Shown here piece after piece: positions 1-6,986 of a DNA stretch of 21,194 bases (positions within the stretch are counted from its first letter, which is position 1; every line of letters starts with the position of its first letter). The notes below the pieces were generated by a model that did no database searches, was not told the DNA's origin, and saw nothing but the letters and a program-made list of their open reading frames with translations. The translations under genes were made by a program, and so were the position numbers. The DNA lies in IMG/VR virus record IMGVR_UViG_3300045581_000181, positions 1-21,194 of that record; one strand, given 5' to 3'. The DNA comes from a virus.

Positions 1-2
1 AT

Positions 3-50
3 TCGGATGATGCCATGAGTTATTTTGAGCGTCTTGCTGCTGACGACTGA
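3..50 (+). CDS. C-terminal end of an unidentified protein (partial)
   Basis: An open frame enters from the left edge and ends at TGA 48-50. It encodes only SDDAMSYFERLAADD, an acidic C-terminus, and no start lies in the window. The stop is followed 25 bases later by a strong terminator hairpin, which supports this being a genuine gene end. Too little is present to name the family. Acidic tails of this kind occur in several phage replication proteins, but that is only a remark and not an identification. Confidence 0.6.
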   Translation, partial: SDDAMSYFERLAADD

Positions 51-75
51 GCAAACGCAACCGAATCTCTCGAAC

Positions 76-107
76 AAGAGCGCGGAGCAATCCGCGCTCT
101 TTCTTTT
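76..107 (+). terminator. Rho-independent terminator
   Basis: An uninterrupted 11-bp inverted repeat (76-86 with 91-101) closes on the tetraloop GCAA, a GNRA-type loop, and runs into TTTCTTTT. It sits directly after the stop of the leftmost partial gene and before the resolvase gene, so it should end + strand transcription entering from the left. Confidence 0.9.
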
Positions 108-144
108 GTGTGCGTCAAAATCGCTGTCAACCTAGCGTTTCTCG

Positions 145-152
145 CATACATA
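145..152 (+). promoter_or_regulatory. Candidate late-type promoter element CATACATA
   Basis: CATACATA matches the T4 late promoter box TATAAATA at 6 of 8 positions and lies between a terminator and the start of the resolvase gene. The same octamer occurs at two other gene starts in this window (4256-4263 on the minus strand and 5944-5951). The spacing to the ATG at 157 is very short, so a transcript from it would be nearly leaderless. This weakens the call. Confidence 0.25.
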
Positions 153-156
153 AGGC

Positions 157-711
157 ATGAGAATAGCGGGCGTCGATTATAGTTTACGCTGCCCTGCCGT
201 GTGCGTATTTGACGGCAACAAGAAGTTTTGCATCTCTGAATGCACCTTCCACTTCATGTCACCGACCAAGAAATACGACGCTCAGTTTCCTCAGAACATC
301 AACGGAACTCTGATGCACGAACACAAGCATGAGTGCGAGCGATACTCTGCTATCTCAGATTGGGCACTACAGATAGTGAAAGACTGTGACTTGGTGTGCA
401 TAGAAGACTATGCGTTTGCCGCTAAGGGTAAGGTGTTCCACATTGGAGAGAACACTGGCATCTTCAAGTACTTGCTGTGGAAGCAGGGAGTAAAGTACTC
501 TACAGTACCTCCAACTCAAGTAAAGAAGTTTGGCACAGGTAGAGGCAATGCAAAGAAAGAAGATGTGTACGCTGCTTTCAAAGCAGAGACACGGGTTGAT
601 CTACAGTCTGTGCTTGGTACTACAGGAGCGCAGATCAAGAGTCCTGTTGCAGACCTTGCAGACGCTTACTACATCTGCAAGTACGGACATCACTTGGCTT
701 TCAAGTCTTGA
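157..711 (+). CDS. RuvC-like Holliday junction resolvase
   Basis: A 184-residue protein with the RNase H/RuvC fold pattern: GVDYSL with D7 at the first strand, E83 in CIEDYAF, and a C-terminal acidic pair D166/D169 in SPVADLADAYYI. These give the D-E-D-D set of metal ligands. The helix-rich region 95-140 (HIGENTGIFKYLLW, then TQVKKFGTGRGNAKKEDV) is typical of phage RuvC-like resolvases. The likely role is cleavage of branched recombination and replication intermediates before packaging, the job done in T4 by endonuclease VII (gp49). The start ATG follows TAAGG. The gene converges with, and overlaps by 22 bases, the small minus-strand gene at 690-839. The fold assignment is firm; the biological role is inferred from the family. 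Confidence 0.8.
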   Translation: MRIAGVDYSLRCPAVCVFDGNKKFCISECTFHFMSPTKKYDAQFPQNINGTLMHEHKHECERYSAISDWALQIVKDCDLVCIEDYAFAAKGKVFHIGENTGIFKYLLWKQGVKYSTVPPTQVKKFGTGRGNAKKEDVYAAFKAETRVDLQSVLGTTGAQIKSPVADLADAYYICKYGHHLAFKS

Positions 712-839
712 CTAGACACCACCGTATCGGTGGACTCTTCCGTTAGCCACTTCTCTGCCCATAGTTTCCACTCAACCAGTTCCTGTTCGCTGATGTTAGA
801 CTTGCCATCTGATTCGATGAGTTGCGTCTTAGTGTCCAT
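690..839 (-). CDS. Small hypothetical protein, 49 residues, last gene of the baseplate operon
   Basis: A short minus-strand frame starts at ATG 839-837, preceded by AAGGAG with 7 bases of spacing, and ends at TGA 692-690. It encodes MDTKTQLIES to VSSQDLKAK, a soluble, charged protein with a Trp-rich helix (VEWKLWAEKW). It begins 10 bases after the stop of the hub gene, so it belongs to the same operon. Its tail overlaps the convergent resolvase gene by 22 bases. The excellent ribosome binding site and operon position support it as real. I do not recognise the family. Confidence 0.7.
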   Translation of the reverse strand: MDTKTQLIESDGKSNISEQELVEWKLWAEKWLTEESTDTVVSSQDLKAK

Positions 840-849
840 AGTAATCTCC

Positions 850-2250
850 TTATGCCTTTACAACTTGAGTGAAGTAATCACCTTGTGATGGCCAGTCTCT
901 GATGTTTAGTATCTTGGAGTCTGGCAATGCAGAAGGTAATGAATCTCTTGTTAGTTCTATCCGCATAGTATATCCACTAGCGGAAACAAGTCTATGACGA
1001 ATCGCACTAACGATGTATTTACCGCTCATGTATTTATCCAACCAATCCACATAGCCGTTGTCCTTTGCTTCAAACGATGGAATGACTATGTTCACCACGC
1101 TTCCGATTCTCAAAGTAGAATCGCCTGGTACGCTTATCTGTAGTTGGCATCCTTCGATCTGCTGCATCTGTGCGTTTCTCTTCAGAACCCAATCGGAGTA
1201 TCTATCGTTGTCTTGCATGGACGATTCGCTTCCCATGAGTCCAGTATGCTTTGGATAGTACTTGAAGTACGACCAGTTCTTATCACTTAGATCGTCATTG
1301 CCTGGAGCAACTAGAGGTCTTTCGTGTACATGATCCTGACCGCTGAAGAAGTCTCTACCGTATGAGTAATCTGAGAATGCCCATTTCTTTCTTACAATAT
1401 CGTGCGTGAGCAATCTGCTAGAGAAGAATCCATTCTCTATGTTCTTCATGGTGTTGTGGTATTCCATCATCAAGAAGTCTTGAATGGTTTCGTATTCTCT
1501 TTGTAGATTTCTAACGCTCGGCTGTCCGCCTTCGGCGTTGCGAACGACTGAGAAGTACTCGAACTGTGCAACTGGCTCTGCGGTTGCTATTGCAAGATTT
1601 GAGAATGACTTGAACTGGAATCCTTGTAGGTCTTCGTAGAAAACAAAGTTGCAGTTCTCTCTGTTCTCTAGCGAAACGCCTCGAGCAGCAAGCCAATTAA
1701 TCGCGGACAACGGACTCCAATACGGTATCACGAATCTGTGCTTGTGTAGGGTTTTGTCTACTTGAAGTGGTTTCTGATTCAAAGAGTTTCCGTAGTCTAT
1801 CTTGAGATAGTCTTCGTAGATGGTCTTGACCATCTGATCTACAGTTCCCTCAAATGCTTTGCTGATCTTTGTCTGCTGACTCTTTACAAACTCCTCTGAT
1901 ACAAAGTGGAGAGTGTATCTCAACCCCATATCGTTTGGTTGTGGCTGTCTCTCGCTGATCTTGTAGATTCTGAATGTGCGGGTTATAGAGGATTTGCCGC
2001 TGCCTCCGTCTATAACTGGAACAGAGAAGGACAGTATCAGTTTTTCTCTACCACATATGCTGAAGTGATACAGTAGGTTCAGAGAGTCTAGTATCTCTAT
2101 CTGACCACTCAAGCAGTTGGTGTACATATCCTCATAGATTTCGATGCTGTCCCACAACTTCGTGATATCGACAGTTGCGCTACTTACATACGAAACCAAT
2201 GTACATTGCGTTACATCAAACGAGTTGGTTGCACTTGAGTCTTTTCTCAT
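850..2250 (-). CDS. Baseplate hub protein, gp27-like candidate
   Basis: A 466-residue soluble structural protein. The N-terminal third contains the pattern WDSIEIYEDMYTNCLSGQIE followed by LNLLYHFSICGREKLILSFS. I associate this with the first barrel of phage hub proteins (T4 gp27, 391 residues). The C-terminal part (GDSTLRIGSVVNIVIPSFEA, then YMSGKYIVSAIRHRL) is the ending typical of hub/VgrG-like barrels. The protein would form the ring below the tail tube that holds the central spike. Its start overlaps the stop of the gp53 gene (ATGA), so the genes are translationally coupled. The identification rests on fold-like patterns, length and operon context, not on a clear signature. Confidence 0.6.
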   Translation of the reverse strand: MRKDSSATNSFDVTQCTLVSYVSSATVDITKLWDSIEIYEDMYTNCLSGQIEILDSLNLLYHFSICGREKLILSFSVPVIDGGSGKSSITRTFRIYKISERQPQPNDMGLRYTLHFVSEEFVKSQQTKISKAFEGTVDQMVKTIYEDYLKIDYGNSLNQKPLQVDKTLHKHRFVIPYWSPLSAINWLAARGVSLENRENCNFVFYEDLQGFQFKSFSNLAIATAEPVAQFEYFSVVRNAEGGQPSVRNLQREYETIQDFLMMEYHNTMKNIENGFFSSRLLTHDIVRKKWAFSDYSYGRDFFSGQDHVHERPLVAPGNDDLSDKNWSYFKYYPKHTGLMGSESSMQDNDRYSDWVLKRNAQMQQIEGCQLQISVPGDSTLRIGSVVNIVIPSFEAKDNGYVDWLDKYMSGKYIVSAIRHRLVSASGYTMRIELTRDSLPSALPDSKILNIRDWPSQGDYFTQVVKA

Positions 2251-3161
2251 AACTCCTCATTGACAATGCTTTCAAACTTGGATGCTATGCTTCGTACAAT
2301 GTCTGGATGCGGCAGGATAATGGTTCTTCTGGCTTCATTGATCCTCTCTTCGTACTCCAAGTTTGTTACTGCGCGTAGTAGTTCTGCTTCTCCAAGCGGA
2401 TTCAGATACGCACCCAATAGAGTTTGCTCAAACGGAAGTGGTGCAGTTCGTCCGTACTCATCAACCGTAGATGTTGTTTGCATCTGCGTTCCTGCTTGAA
2501 CCAATGCGTTGTACGATGCCAGCGGTGCAAGTTCCATTCCGTTGTCGTCTTCAAAGTGATGCAACGCTTCCAAATTGATCTGCGCTCTGCGAATCACTCC
2601 GCTTGCAGTTGCTTCATACGATCCTGTAACAGCAATGCCTATATGGTCGCCTGGAGCAAACACACCAGACTCTTCAATCACGATTGCTTTTCCTAGAGTT
2701 CTATCCCAACAAACAAGATAACCGATGGGGCCATCTAGGTCTAGTTGAGTACCTGTAATGGCAAACACATAGTTTCCTTCCACAGCCTTATGATCTCTTC
2801 TCTTGCGGACAGATTCAAGCGGACTGTCTGTTATCGTGTCTAGGTCTAACAGGAACGCTTTGCCTGGATACTTGGACTCGCAATACTTGATAAGGTCGCT
2901 AGTGGTCATTGGCCATTCGTAATACGGATTGTGTATTTCATTGAACAGAAGAACGACCCAATGCAGTTCAGAGTCACCGTAGAGTTTGTCTGCGATAGTA
3001 TCGGGTCGATCTTGTTCCTTGATCGTGTACTCTCCGTACATGGAAGTGTCTGCTAGTCGATAGTCTATGCGTACTCGACGCAGAATATCTACGGCTACCT
3101 CGAACTTCTTGGTGCCTTTCAGATCGTAGTATAGAGTAGGAAACTTGTCGAAATATCCCAT
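2247..3161 (-). CDS. 53: Baseplate wedge subunit gp53
   Basis: A 304-residue protein whose N-terminus (MGYFDKFPTLYYD, then the LysM-like segment with YTIKEQDRPDTIADKLYGDS and LHWVVLLFNEIHNPYYEWP) is characteristic of T4 gp53. That protein joins wedges and hub in the baseplate. T4 gp53 is about 196 residues. The extra length here comes mainly from an inserted beta-rich segment at about 110-220, including GNYVFAITGTQLDLDGPIGY and FAPGDHIGIAVTG. The C-terminal EERINEARRTIILPHPDIV resembles the family ending. The start overlaps the upstream gp48-like stop in TAATG. Confidence 0.85.
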   Translation of the reverse strand: MGYFDKFPTLYYDLKGTKKFEVAVDILRRVRIDYRLADTSMYGEYTIKEQDRPDTIADKLYGDSELHWVVLLFNEIHNPYYEWPMTTSDLIKYCESKYPGKAFLLDLDTITDSPLESVRKRRDHKAVEGNYVFAITGTQLDLDGPIGYLVCWDRTLGKAIVIEESGVFAPGDHIGIAVTGSYEATASGVIRRAQINLEALHHFEDDNGMELAPLASYNALVQAGTQMQTTSTVDEYGRTAPLPFEQTLLGAYLNPLGEAELLRAVTNLEYEERINEARRTIILPHPDIVRSIASKFESIVNEEL

Positions 3162-4237
3162 TAGAATCCTGCCTGAATGTGTTCTTTCTGTAGTGGTTCG
3201 ACTTCTCTGAACTGCATTGATACTGAGATGTAAGCGGGCGCGCCGTCTTCAAAGGTAACGAATCCGCTATTCTCCTCACCGTAGGTCACATCTATCTTTT
3301 CGCATACCAATCTTCTGAGTCTAGGCATCCACTCGTTTTCTTTGCCGTTGGTGAAGAAGTTAATCTCAAACTCCGCAGGAACACCGTACATGGTTGCGCT
3401 TATCAGAGAAGGATGAGCGTAGTATCGAAGCGTTCTGATTATTTGATACACCGCGTCTGTTTCTTTTGGAGTCTTTGGCATGAACACATACTCAAAGGTA
3501 AACGAACGCTCGTCTATGTCTTTGAATGCAATCTCTTTGTTTGAGTTCTTTGCCTTTCCTTCAGACAACAAACGATTGTCTTTGCCACCTGCGGATAGCA
3601 TATCAGCAAGACCTTGAACTGATCCGCTTAGCCAGTCTCCAAATATTCCACCCCATCCCCGTCTTTCTGTATCTTTTCCTTCGTAGTTTGCAGACATAGA
3701 GAACTGGATAGGACCTGGGATATAGAGTGCTATGGAATCAACTGGTTTGCGCTGAAAGTTGGCTGCTACTCTTGTTGTTGCCACATAAGACTCTGCACCC
3801 CTAGTTCCTAGAAGACTTGCTCCTATTGCCTGTGCTGTCTTGCTTAGTGTGCTGTCTTCTGATGGTTTTGTTTTTCGATTGGTTGCTTTGTTGAACTCAT
3901 AGAAGTCAAATAGTCCTCCGTCCACAGTTGCAGCAGAACCTGCAATACCACCAAGGCCACGAGATACTATCGACTCGAAAAGTTTTCTAGTATTCTTTGC
4001 CTTCAACTTGGTTTCTAGTTTTGCTGCTTCGTCAGCGTACACAGTAATCAATAGGAAGTTTGGCATCGCTTCCGATCCAACCTCTTCGGGGTAGTTTAGT
4101 TCGATACTTCCACCAGGCGTGGAGTGTCCTAGTCTGTTAAAGCCTCCGCCTGGAGACTGTACAGTTTCCAAGGCAGCGAATATGCCCGTGTTCAGACCGT
4201 CGTTTAAAAGTCTACCTTGATTGTTTCCTGCTGGCAT
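3161..4237 (-). CDS. 48: Baseplate tail-tube cap, gp48-like
   Basis: A 358-residue protein, close to T4 gp48 (about 364). The C-terminal half carries the tube-like fold region with DERSFTFEYVFMPKTPKE, IIRTLRYYAHPSL and a final beta strand YISVSMQFREVEPL, the arrangement seen in gp48/gp54. The central part is a variable Gly-rich insertion (SRGLGGIAGSAATVDGG). gp48 caps the hub and starts tail-tube polymerisation. ATG 4237-4235 is chosen because it has GTAGGAG 5-6 bases upstream. An in-frame ATG 30 bases further up has no such site and would cross the divergent gp4 start. It is the first gene of the minus-strand baseplate operon. gp54 is the alternative identity. Confidence 0.7.
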   Translation of the reverse strand: MPAGNNQGRLLNDGLNTGIFAALETVQSPGGGFNRLGHSTPGGSIELNYPEEVGSEAMPNFLLITVYADEAAKLETKLKAKNTRKLFESIVSRGLGGIAGSAATVDGGLFDFYEFNKATNRKTKPSEDSTLSKTAQAIGASLLGTRGAESYVATTRVAANFQRKPVDSIALYIPGPIQFSMSANYEGKDTERRGWGGIFGDWLSGSVQGLADMLSAGGKDNRLLSEGKAKNSNKEIAFKDIDERSFTFEYVFMPKTPKETDAVYQIIRTLRYYAHPSLISATMYGVPAEFEINFFTNGKENEWMPRLRRLVCEKIDVTYGEENSGFVTFEDGAPAYISVSMQFREVEPLQKEHIQAGF

Positions 4238-4255
4238 AAGTTCTCCTACATATCG

Positions 4256-4263
4256 TATGTATG
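4256..4263 (-). promoter_or_regulatory. Candidate late-type promoter element for the baseplate operon
   Basis: On the minus strand this reads CATACATA, followed by CGATATGTAGGAG and the gp48-like start about 20 bases downstream. It is the second of three identical octamers at gene starts. It overlaps the ATG of gp4 on the other strand, so the two divergent operons share a gap of only 23 bases. Confidence 0.3.
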
Positions 4264-4737
4264 GCATACAAAGGCAAATACAATCCGATCAACCCCTCCA
4301 AGTACAGAGGAGACACCACTAACATCATCTATCGCAGTCTGCTAGAGCGCAGATTCATGGTGTACTGTGACTCAAACTCTGCAATACTGTGGTGGGCGTC
4401 GGAAGAACTGTCGATACCGTATGTATCCCCAGTAGATGGCAAGTGGCATAGATACTTTGTTGATTTTGTGGTGGGCATAACCGACAAATCAGGCAAACAG
4501 CAGACCATCATGGTGGAGATTAAACCGTACAGGCAATGTGTTGCTCCCAAGATCAGGGTGTTTGAGGATAATGTGGATCGAAGAAAGCGGGACTACAGAC
4601 AGTACGCACGGTCAGTCAAGGATTGGGGTGTGAACTCTGCAAAATGGGCAGCAGCGGAACAGTACTGCAAGCAGCGGGGATGGACTTTCAAACTGGTAAC
4701 AGACAAGGACCTGAAGCATGGCAAAGAACATCTATGA
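4261..4737 (+). CDS. 4: Head completion protein gp4 (gp50/gp4), TnsA-like nuclease fold
   Basis: A 158-residue protein close to T4 gp4 (about 150). The N-terminus MAYKGKYNPINPSKYRGD, then YRSLLERRFMVYCD, is the family signature and fixes the start. The nuclease-fold residues are visible as E29 in LLERRF, D in YFVDFVVG and the E-x-K of VEIKPYRQC. gp4 acts after DNA packaging, when heads are completed and before tail joining; it has been suggested to trim DNA ends. No good ribosome binding site is visible upstream. The last 20 bases overlap the next gene, which suggests coupled expression. Confidence 0.88.
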   Translation: MAYKGKYNPINPSKYRGDTTNIIYRSLLERRFMVYCDSNSAILWWASEELSIPYVSPVDGKWHRYFVDFVVGITDKSGKQQTIMVEIKPYRQCVAPKIRVFEDNVDRRKRDYRQYARSVKDWGVNSAKWAAAEQYCKQRGWTFKLVTDKDLKHGKEHL

Positions 4738-5341
4738 CTCCTTGCACGACCAGTACATGAAGTACGCCAAGGGTAGTCCATCTGGAGCGGTGGTGGAGAA
4801 TGCGGTGCAATGGTTCTACAGTCAGGTAAAGAATACTTTTGGAAGCACCCGCGTCCCGTTCAGCGTTGCGGAACAGGGAGCGGCCCGCATAACTTCAGAC
4901 AGAATTGAAGCAGGAAAGATGTATCTGTTTGAGTACTCTGCTTCCAAAGACGAGGATTACTTTGACCGATTTCCGTTGGTGATACCATTCACGCTTGAAG
5001 AGGACAGAATACTAGGCTTTAACTTGCACTACATTCCGTCCTTATATCGGGTTAGAGCAATGAGCGCCATAGTGAAGTCAGCAACACCCGACAGAAAGTA
5101 TCCGCCTACCAAAATAGCAGCCACTTCTATAGACTACACCACAATTGACGGGGGAGCATTGAACTACATGAGGATCAGCGTCAGGACTTATCTGTTTCGT
5201 AGGATTCAAAGCAAGATCGTAGAAATACCGGCAACGGGATGGTTGACCGCTGCTTTCTTACCAACTGCATCGTATCGCGGAAGCAACATGACCGAAAACA
5301 AAGTTGCAGCAGAGATGCTTAGACAAATCAGAAACCTGTAA
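4718..5341 (+). CDS. Putative head/DNA-end protein (gp2-like candidate)
   Basis: A 207-residue soluble protein. Its central segment GKMYLFEYSASKDEDYFDRF, then PLVIPF and ILGFNLHYIPSLYRVRAMSA, matches a sequence type common in T4-like phages (M-Y-x-F-x-Y, D-x-F-P-L-V, G-x-N-x-H-Y-x-P). I associate this type with the gp2 DNA end protector, from memory only. In T4, genes 2, 4 and 53 are neighbours; here the gene directly follows gp4, which fits. T4 gp2 is longer (about 274). A ribosome site AAGGA lies 10 bases before the ATG, within the end of gp4. The family pattern is fairly clear; the gp2 name is tentative. Confidence 0.5.
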   Translation: MAKNIYDSLHDQYMKYAKGSPSGAVVENAVQWFYSQVKNTFGSTRVPFSVAEQGAARITSDRIEAGKMYLFEYSASKDEDYFDRFPLVIPFTLEEDRILGFNLHYIPSLYRVRAMSAIVKSATPDRKYPPTKIAATSIDYTTIDGGALNYMRISVRTYLFRRIQSKIVEIPATGWLTAAFLPTASYRGSNMTENKVAAEMLRQIRNL

Positions 5342-5350
5342 GGGGGTAGT

Positions 5351-5938
5351 ATGCGTATTGATCGTTTTGTAGCCGCTTGGTCAAAGTATCAGCCATTGGA
5401 TGTTACCCGATGGAACATTTTCTTTGGTAGGCCTGGAGTGGACAACGAACGCCTGAACCATATGATCCGCGAGGTATCTTTGCCAGGTAAGACTCTTTCG
5501 GGCACGGATTTTGAACCGTATGGTCCTGGTCGTCATATCGCTCTTCAGCAGAGGTACGAGGACGAACTCACCATGACCTTTTTGGTAGGCAAAGACGGAT
5601 ACGAGTCAGACTACTTCAGCGCGTGGATGGAACAGGTAATCAGTCCAAGAGACAACTTTGTGTCCTATTACAAAGACTATGTGGTTGATCTTGGAGTACA
5701 ACAGTACGACAAAAAGGGAGTGCTACGGTACGCATGGAAGTTCTACGAGGTGTATCCGTACACAGTTTCGTCCACCGAACTAACCAACGAAGCAGAGGGT
5801 TCGTCCTTCTGGCTAACAACCAAAGTCACTTTCAAGTACAGGAACTTTAACTGGTCTGGAGTTACACCTGAGCAACCTGATCCAAGTCAGGGCGGTGGAG
5901 GGGGCATTTCTTTGCCTGATCTTGGCCCACTTCTGTAA
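5351..5938 (+). CDS. Tail tube-fold structural protein (gp19/gp54-type)
   Basis: A 195-residue protein with the order of elements found in myophage tail-tube proteins: RWNIFFGRPGVDNERLNHMI, EVSLPGKTLSGTDFEPYGPG, then YEDELTMTFLVGKDGYESDY, YFSAWMEQVISPRDNFVSYY and a final WKFYEVYPYTVSSTELTNEA with FWLTTKVTFKYRNF. T4 gp19 is 163 residues; the additional C-terminus here is a Pro/Gly-rich tail with a run of five glycines. It may be the tube subunit or a specialised tube-like baseplate protein. Location in the baseplate/head-completion cluster rather than next to a sheath gene favours the latter. AAGGGGG, which overlaps the stop of the previous gene, gives a strong ribosome site. Confidence 0.6.
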   Translation: MRIDRFVAAWSKYQPLDVTRWNIFFGRPGVDNERLNHMIREVSLPGKTLSGTDFEPYGPGRHIALQQRYEDELTMTFLVGKDGYESDYFSAWMEQVISPRDNFVSYYKDYVVDLGVQQYDKKGVLRYAWKFYEVYPYTVSSTELTNEAEGSSFWLTTKVTFKYRNFNWSGVTPEQPDPSQGGGGGISLPDLGPLL

Positions 5939-5943
5939 CCAAA

Positions 5944-5951
5944 CATACATA
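5944..5951 (+). promoter_or_regulatory. Candidate late-type promoter element CATACATA
   Basis: Third copy of CATACATA, in the 66-base gap before the gp26-like gene. The ATG lies 54 bases downstream and is preceded by its own AGGAG. The location between genes supports a promoter; the match to TATAAATA is 6 of 8. Confidence 0.3.
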
Positions 5952-6004
5952 CGAATGGTCGCATTATCGCAATGCGTGAATCGCTTTACCTATAGGAGAA
6001 TAGC

Positions 6005-6760
6005 ATGGCATTACCAATCATCGGAACACCCACATACGACACTACCCTTGTATCATCTGGCAAGCCAGTGAAGTTTAGACCCTTCTTGGTCAAGGAAGAG
6101 AAAATCCTACTGATGGCATTGGAGAGCAAGAAAGAGAAGGAAACCATCTCCGCTCTGCGAACCATCATCGGAAACTGTGTACAGACGCCTGGTTTCGATG
6201 TGGACTCCCTGCCTCTGTTTGATATCGAATGGCTATTCCTGCAACTGCGTTCCAAGTCTGTTGGTAATACAGTAGAACCAGTAATGCGGCTTGAGTGTGG
6301 AGCGGAAGTAAAGGTGCCTGTGAATCTTGACGAGGTTCAGCCAGTCAAGTCTGACAAGCACAACCCAACCATTGTTCTGTTCGAGGACAAGAAGCGCAAG
6401 GTTGGAGTGATGATGAAGTACCCCAAACTCGACCTGGCGGTAAAGATGTCAGGTAAGAGCAAGAACGGAATGGACAAAGACCCAATGCTGGCATTCGATG
6501 TGGTTAGAAACTGCATTGAGTACATCTTTGAAAACGAAGAGATGCACGCAGCAGAGGATGTTGGAGAGAAAGAAATTGACACCTTCTTGGAAAGTCTAAC
6601 CCAAGAACAGTTTATGAAGATCACAGAGTTTTTCGAGACAATGCCAAAACTAGAGCATGATGTGGAGATTCACAACCCTTGCACGAAGTCTCAGCAAGTG
6701 ATTACGCTAAAGGGTCTACAAGATTTTTTCCGATCCTCCTCTGCCACGACAGCATCGTAA
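6005..6760 (+). CDS. 26: gp26-like baseplate hub/tail assembly chaperone, zero-frame product
   Basis: A 251-residue soluble protein of the T4 gp26 type: an N-terminal region with VKFRPFLVKEEKILLMALES, then FDVDSLPLFDIEWLFLQLRS, a short beta domain with a Cys (MRLECGAEVKVPV) and a C-terminal helical region ending LTQEQFMKITEFFETMP. gp26 acts in assembly of the central hub (T4 gp26 is 208 residues). The gene lies directly upstream of the tape measure gene, the position of tail-assembly chaperones. The last nine codons after the slippery heptamer (RSSSATTAS region) look unrelated to the family, whereas the -1 frame continues it (see 6730-6978). The start has AGGAG 7 bases upstream. Confidence 0.8.
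   Translation: MALPIIGTPTYDTTLVSSGKPVKFRPFLVKEEKILLMALESKKEKETISALRTIIGNCVQTPGFDVDSLPLFDIEWLFLQLRSKSVGNTVEPVMRLECGAEVKVPVNLDEVQPVKSDKHNPTIVLFEDKKRKVGVMMKYPKLDLAVKMSGKSKNGMDKDPMLAFDVVRNCIEYIFENEEMHAAEDVGEKEIDTFLESLTQEQFMKITEFFETMPKLEHDVEIHNPCTKSQQVITLKGLQDFFRSSSATTAS
6709..6730 (+). other. Candidate programmed -1 frameshift site
   Basis: The heptamer T TTT TTC at 6724-6730 is in the correct phase (zero-frame codons TTT 6725-6727 and TTC 6728-6730), the canonical X XXY YYZ form. AAAGGG at 6709-6714, nine bases upstream, resembles the internal Shine-Dalgarno element that stimulates -1 frameshifting at E. coli dnaX. No strong downstream stem-loop was found by eye. A slip gives GLQDFF joined to PILLCHDSIVNMINTNFQLM. 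Confidence 0.65.
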
Positions 6761-6978
6761 ATATGATTAACACCAACTTCCAACTCATGCAGCACCACAA
6801 GTACTCGCTGACTGAGTTGGAAGAAATGATGCCGTGGGAGAGGGCGATCTATGTTCACTTATTGGTGGAGTGGGTCAAGCAAGAGAATGAGCGAATCAAG
6901 AAGGAGAACGAGCAGATGAAGGCACAGTCCGCGAAGGCCCGTGCTGCATCATCAAGAGGTAGAAAACGAACTAGGTAA
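6730..6978 (+). CDS. -1 frame extension of the gp26-like protein (chaperone fusion C-terminus)
   Basis: This is the part that would be read after a -1 slip at 6724-6730. It adds 82 residues to 242, giving a product of about 324. It contains NFQLMQHHKYSLTELEEMM, then PWERAIYVHLLVEWV and a charged coiled coil KQENERIKKENEQMK with a basic end. The segment around LMQHHKYSL and PWER is one I recall from hub/chaperone proteins of T4-like phages. An ATG at 6763 in this frame (MINTNFQLMQ, 71 residues) could in principle start it. It has no Shine-Dalgarno site and would drop the PILLCHDSIVN part, which also looks conserved. A frameshift is therefore the better explanation, with sequencing error as the alternative. 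Confidence 0.7.
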   Translation, partial: PILLCHDSIVNMINTNFQLMQHHKYSLTELEEMMPWERAIYVHLLVEWVKQENERIKKENEQMKAQSAKARAASSRGRKRTR

Positions 6979-6986
6979 GAGATCAT

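Noticed and set aside
6763-6978. Independent gene starting at ATG 6763
   Set aside because: No Shine-Dalgarno sequence precedes it, and the conserved-looking sequence extends upstream of the ATG in the same frame, so a frameshift product is more likely. It cannot be fully excluded.
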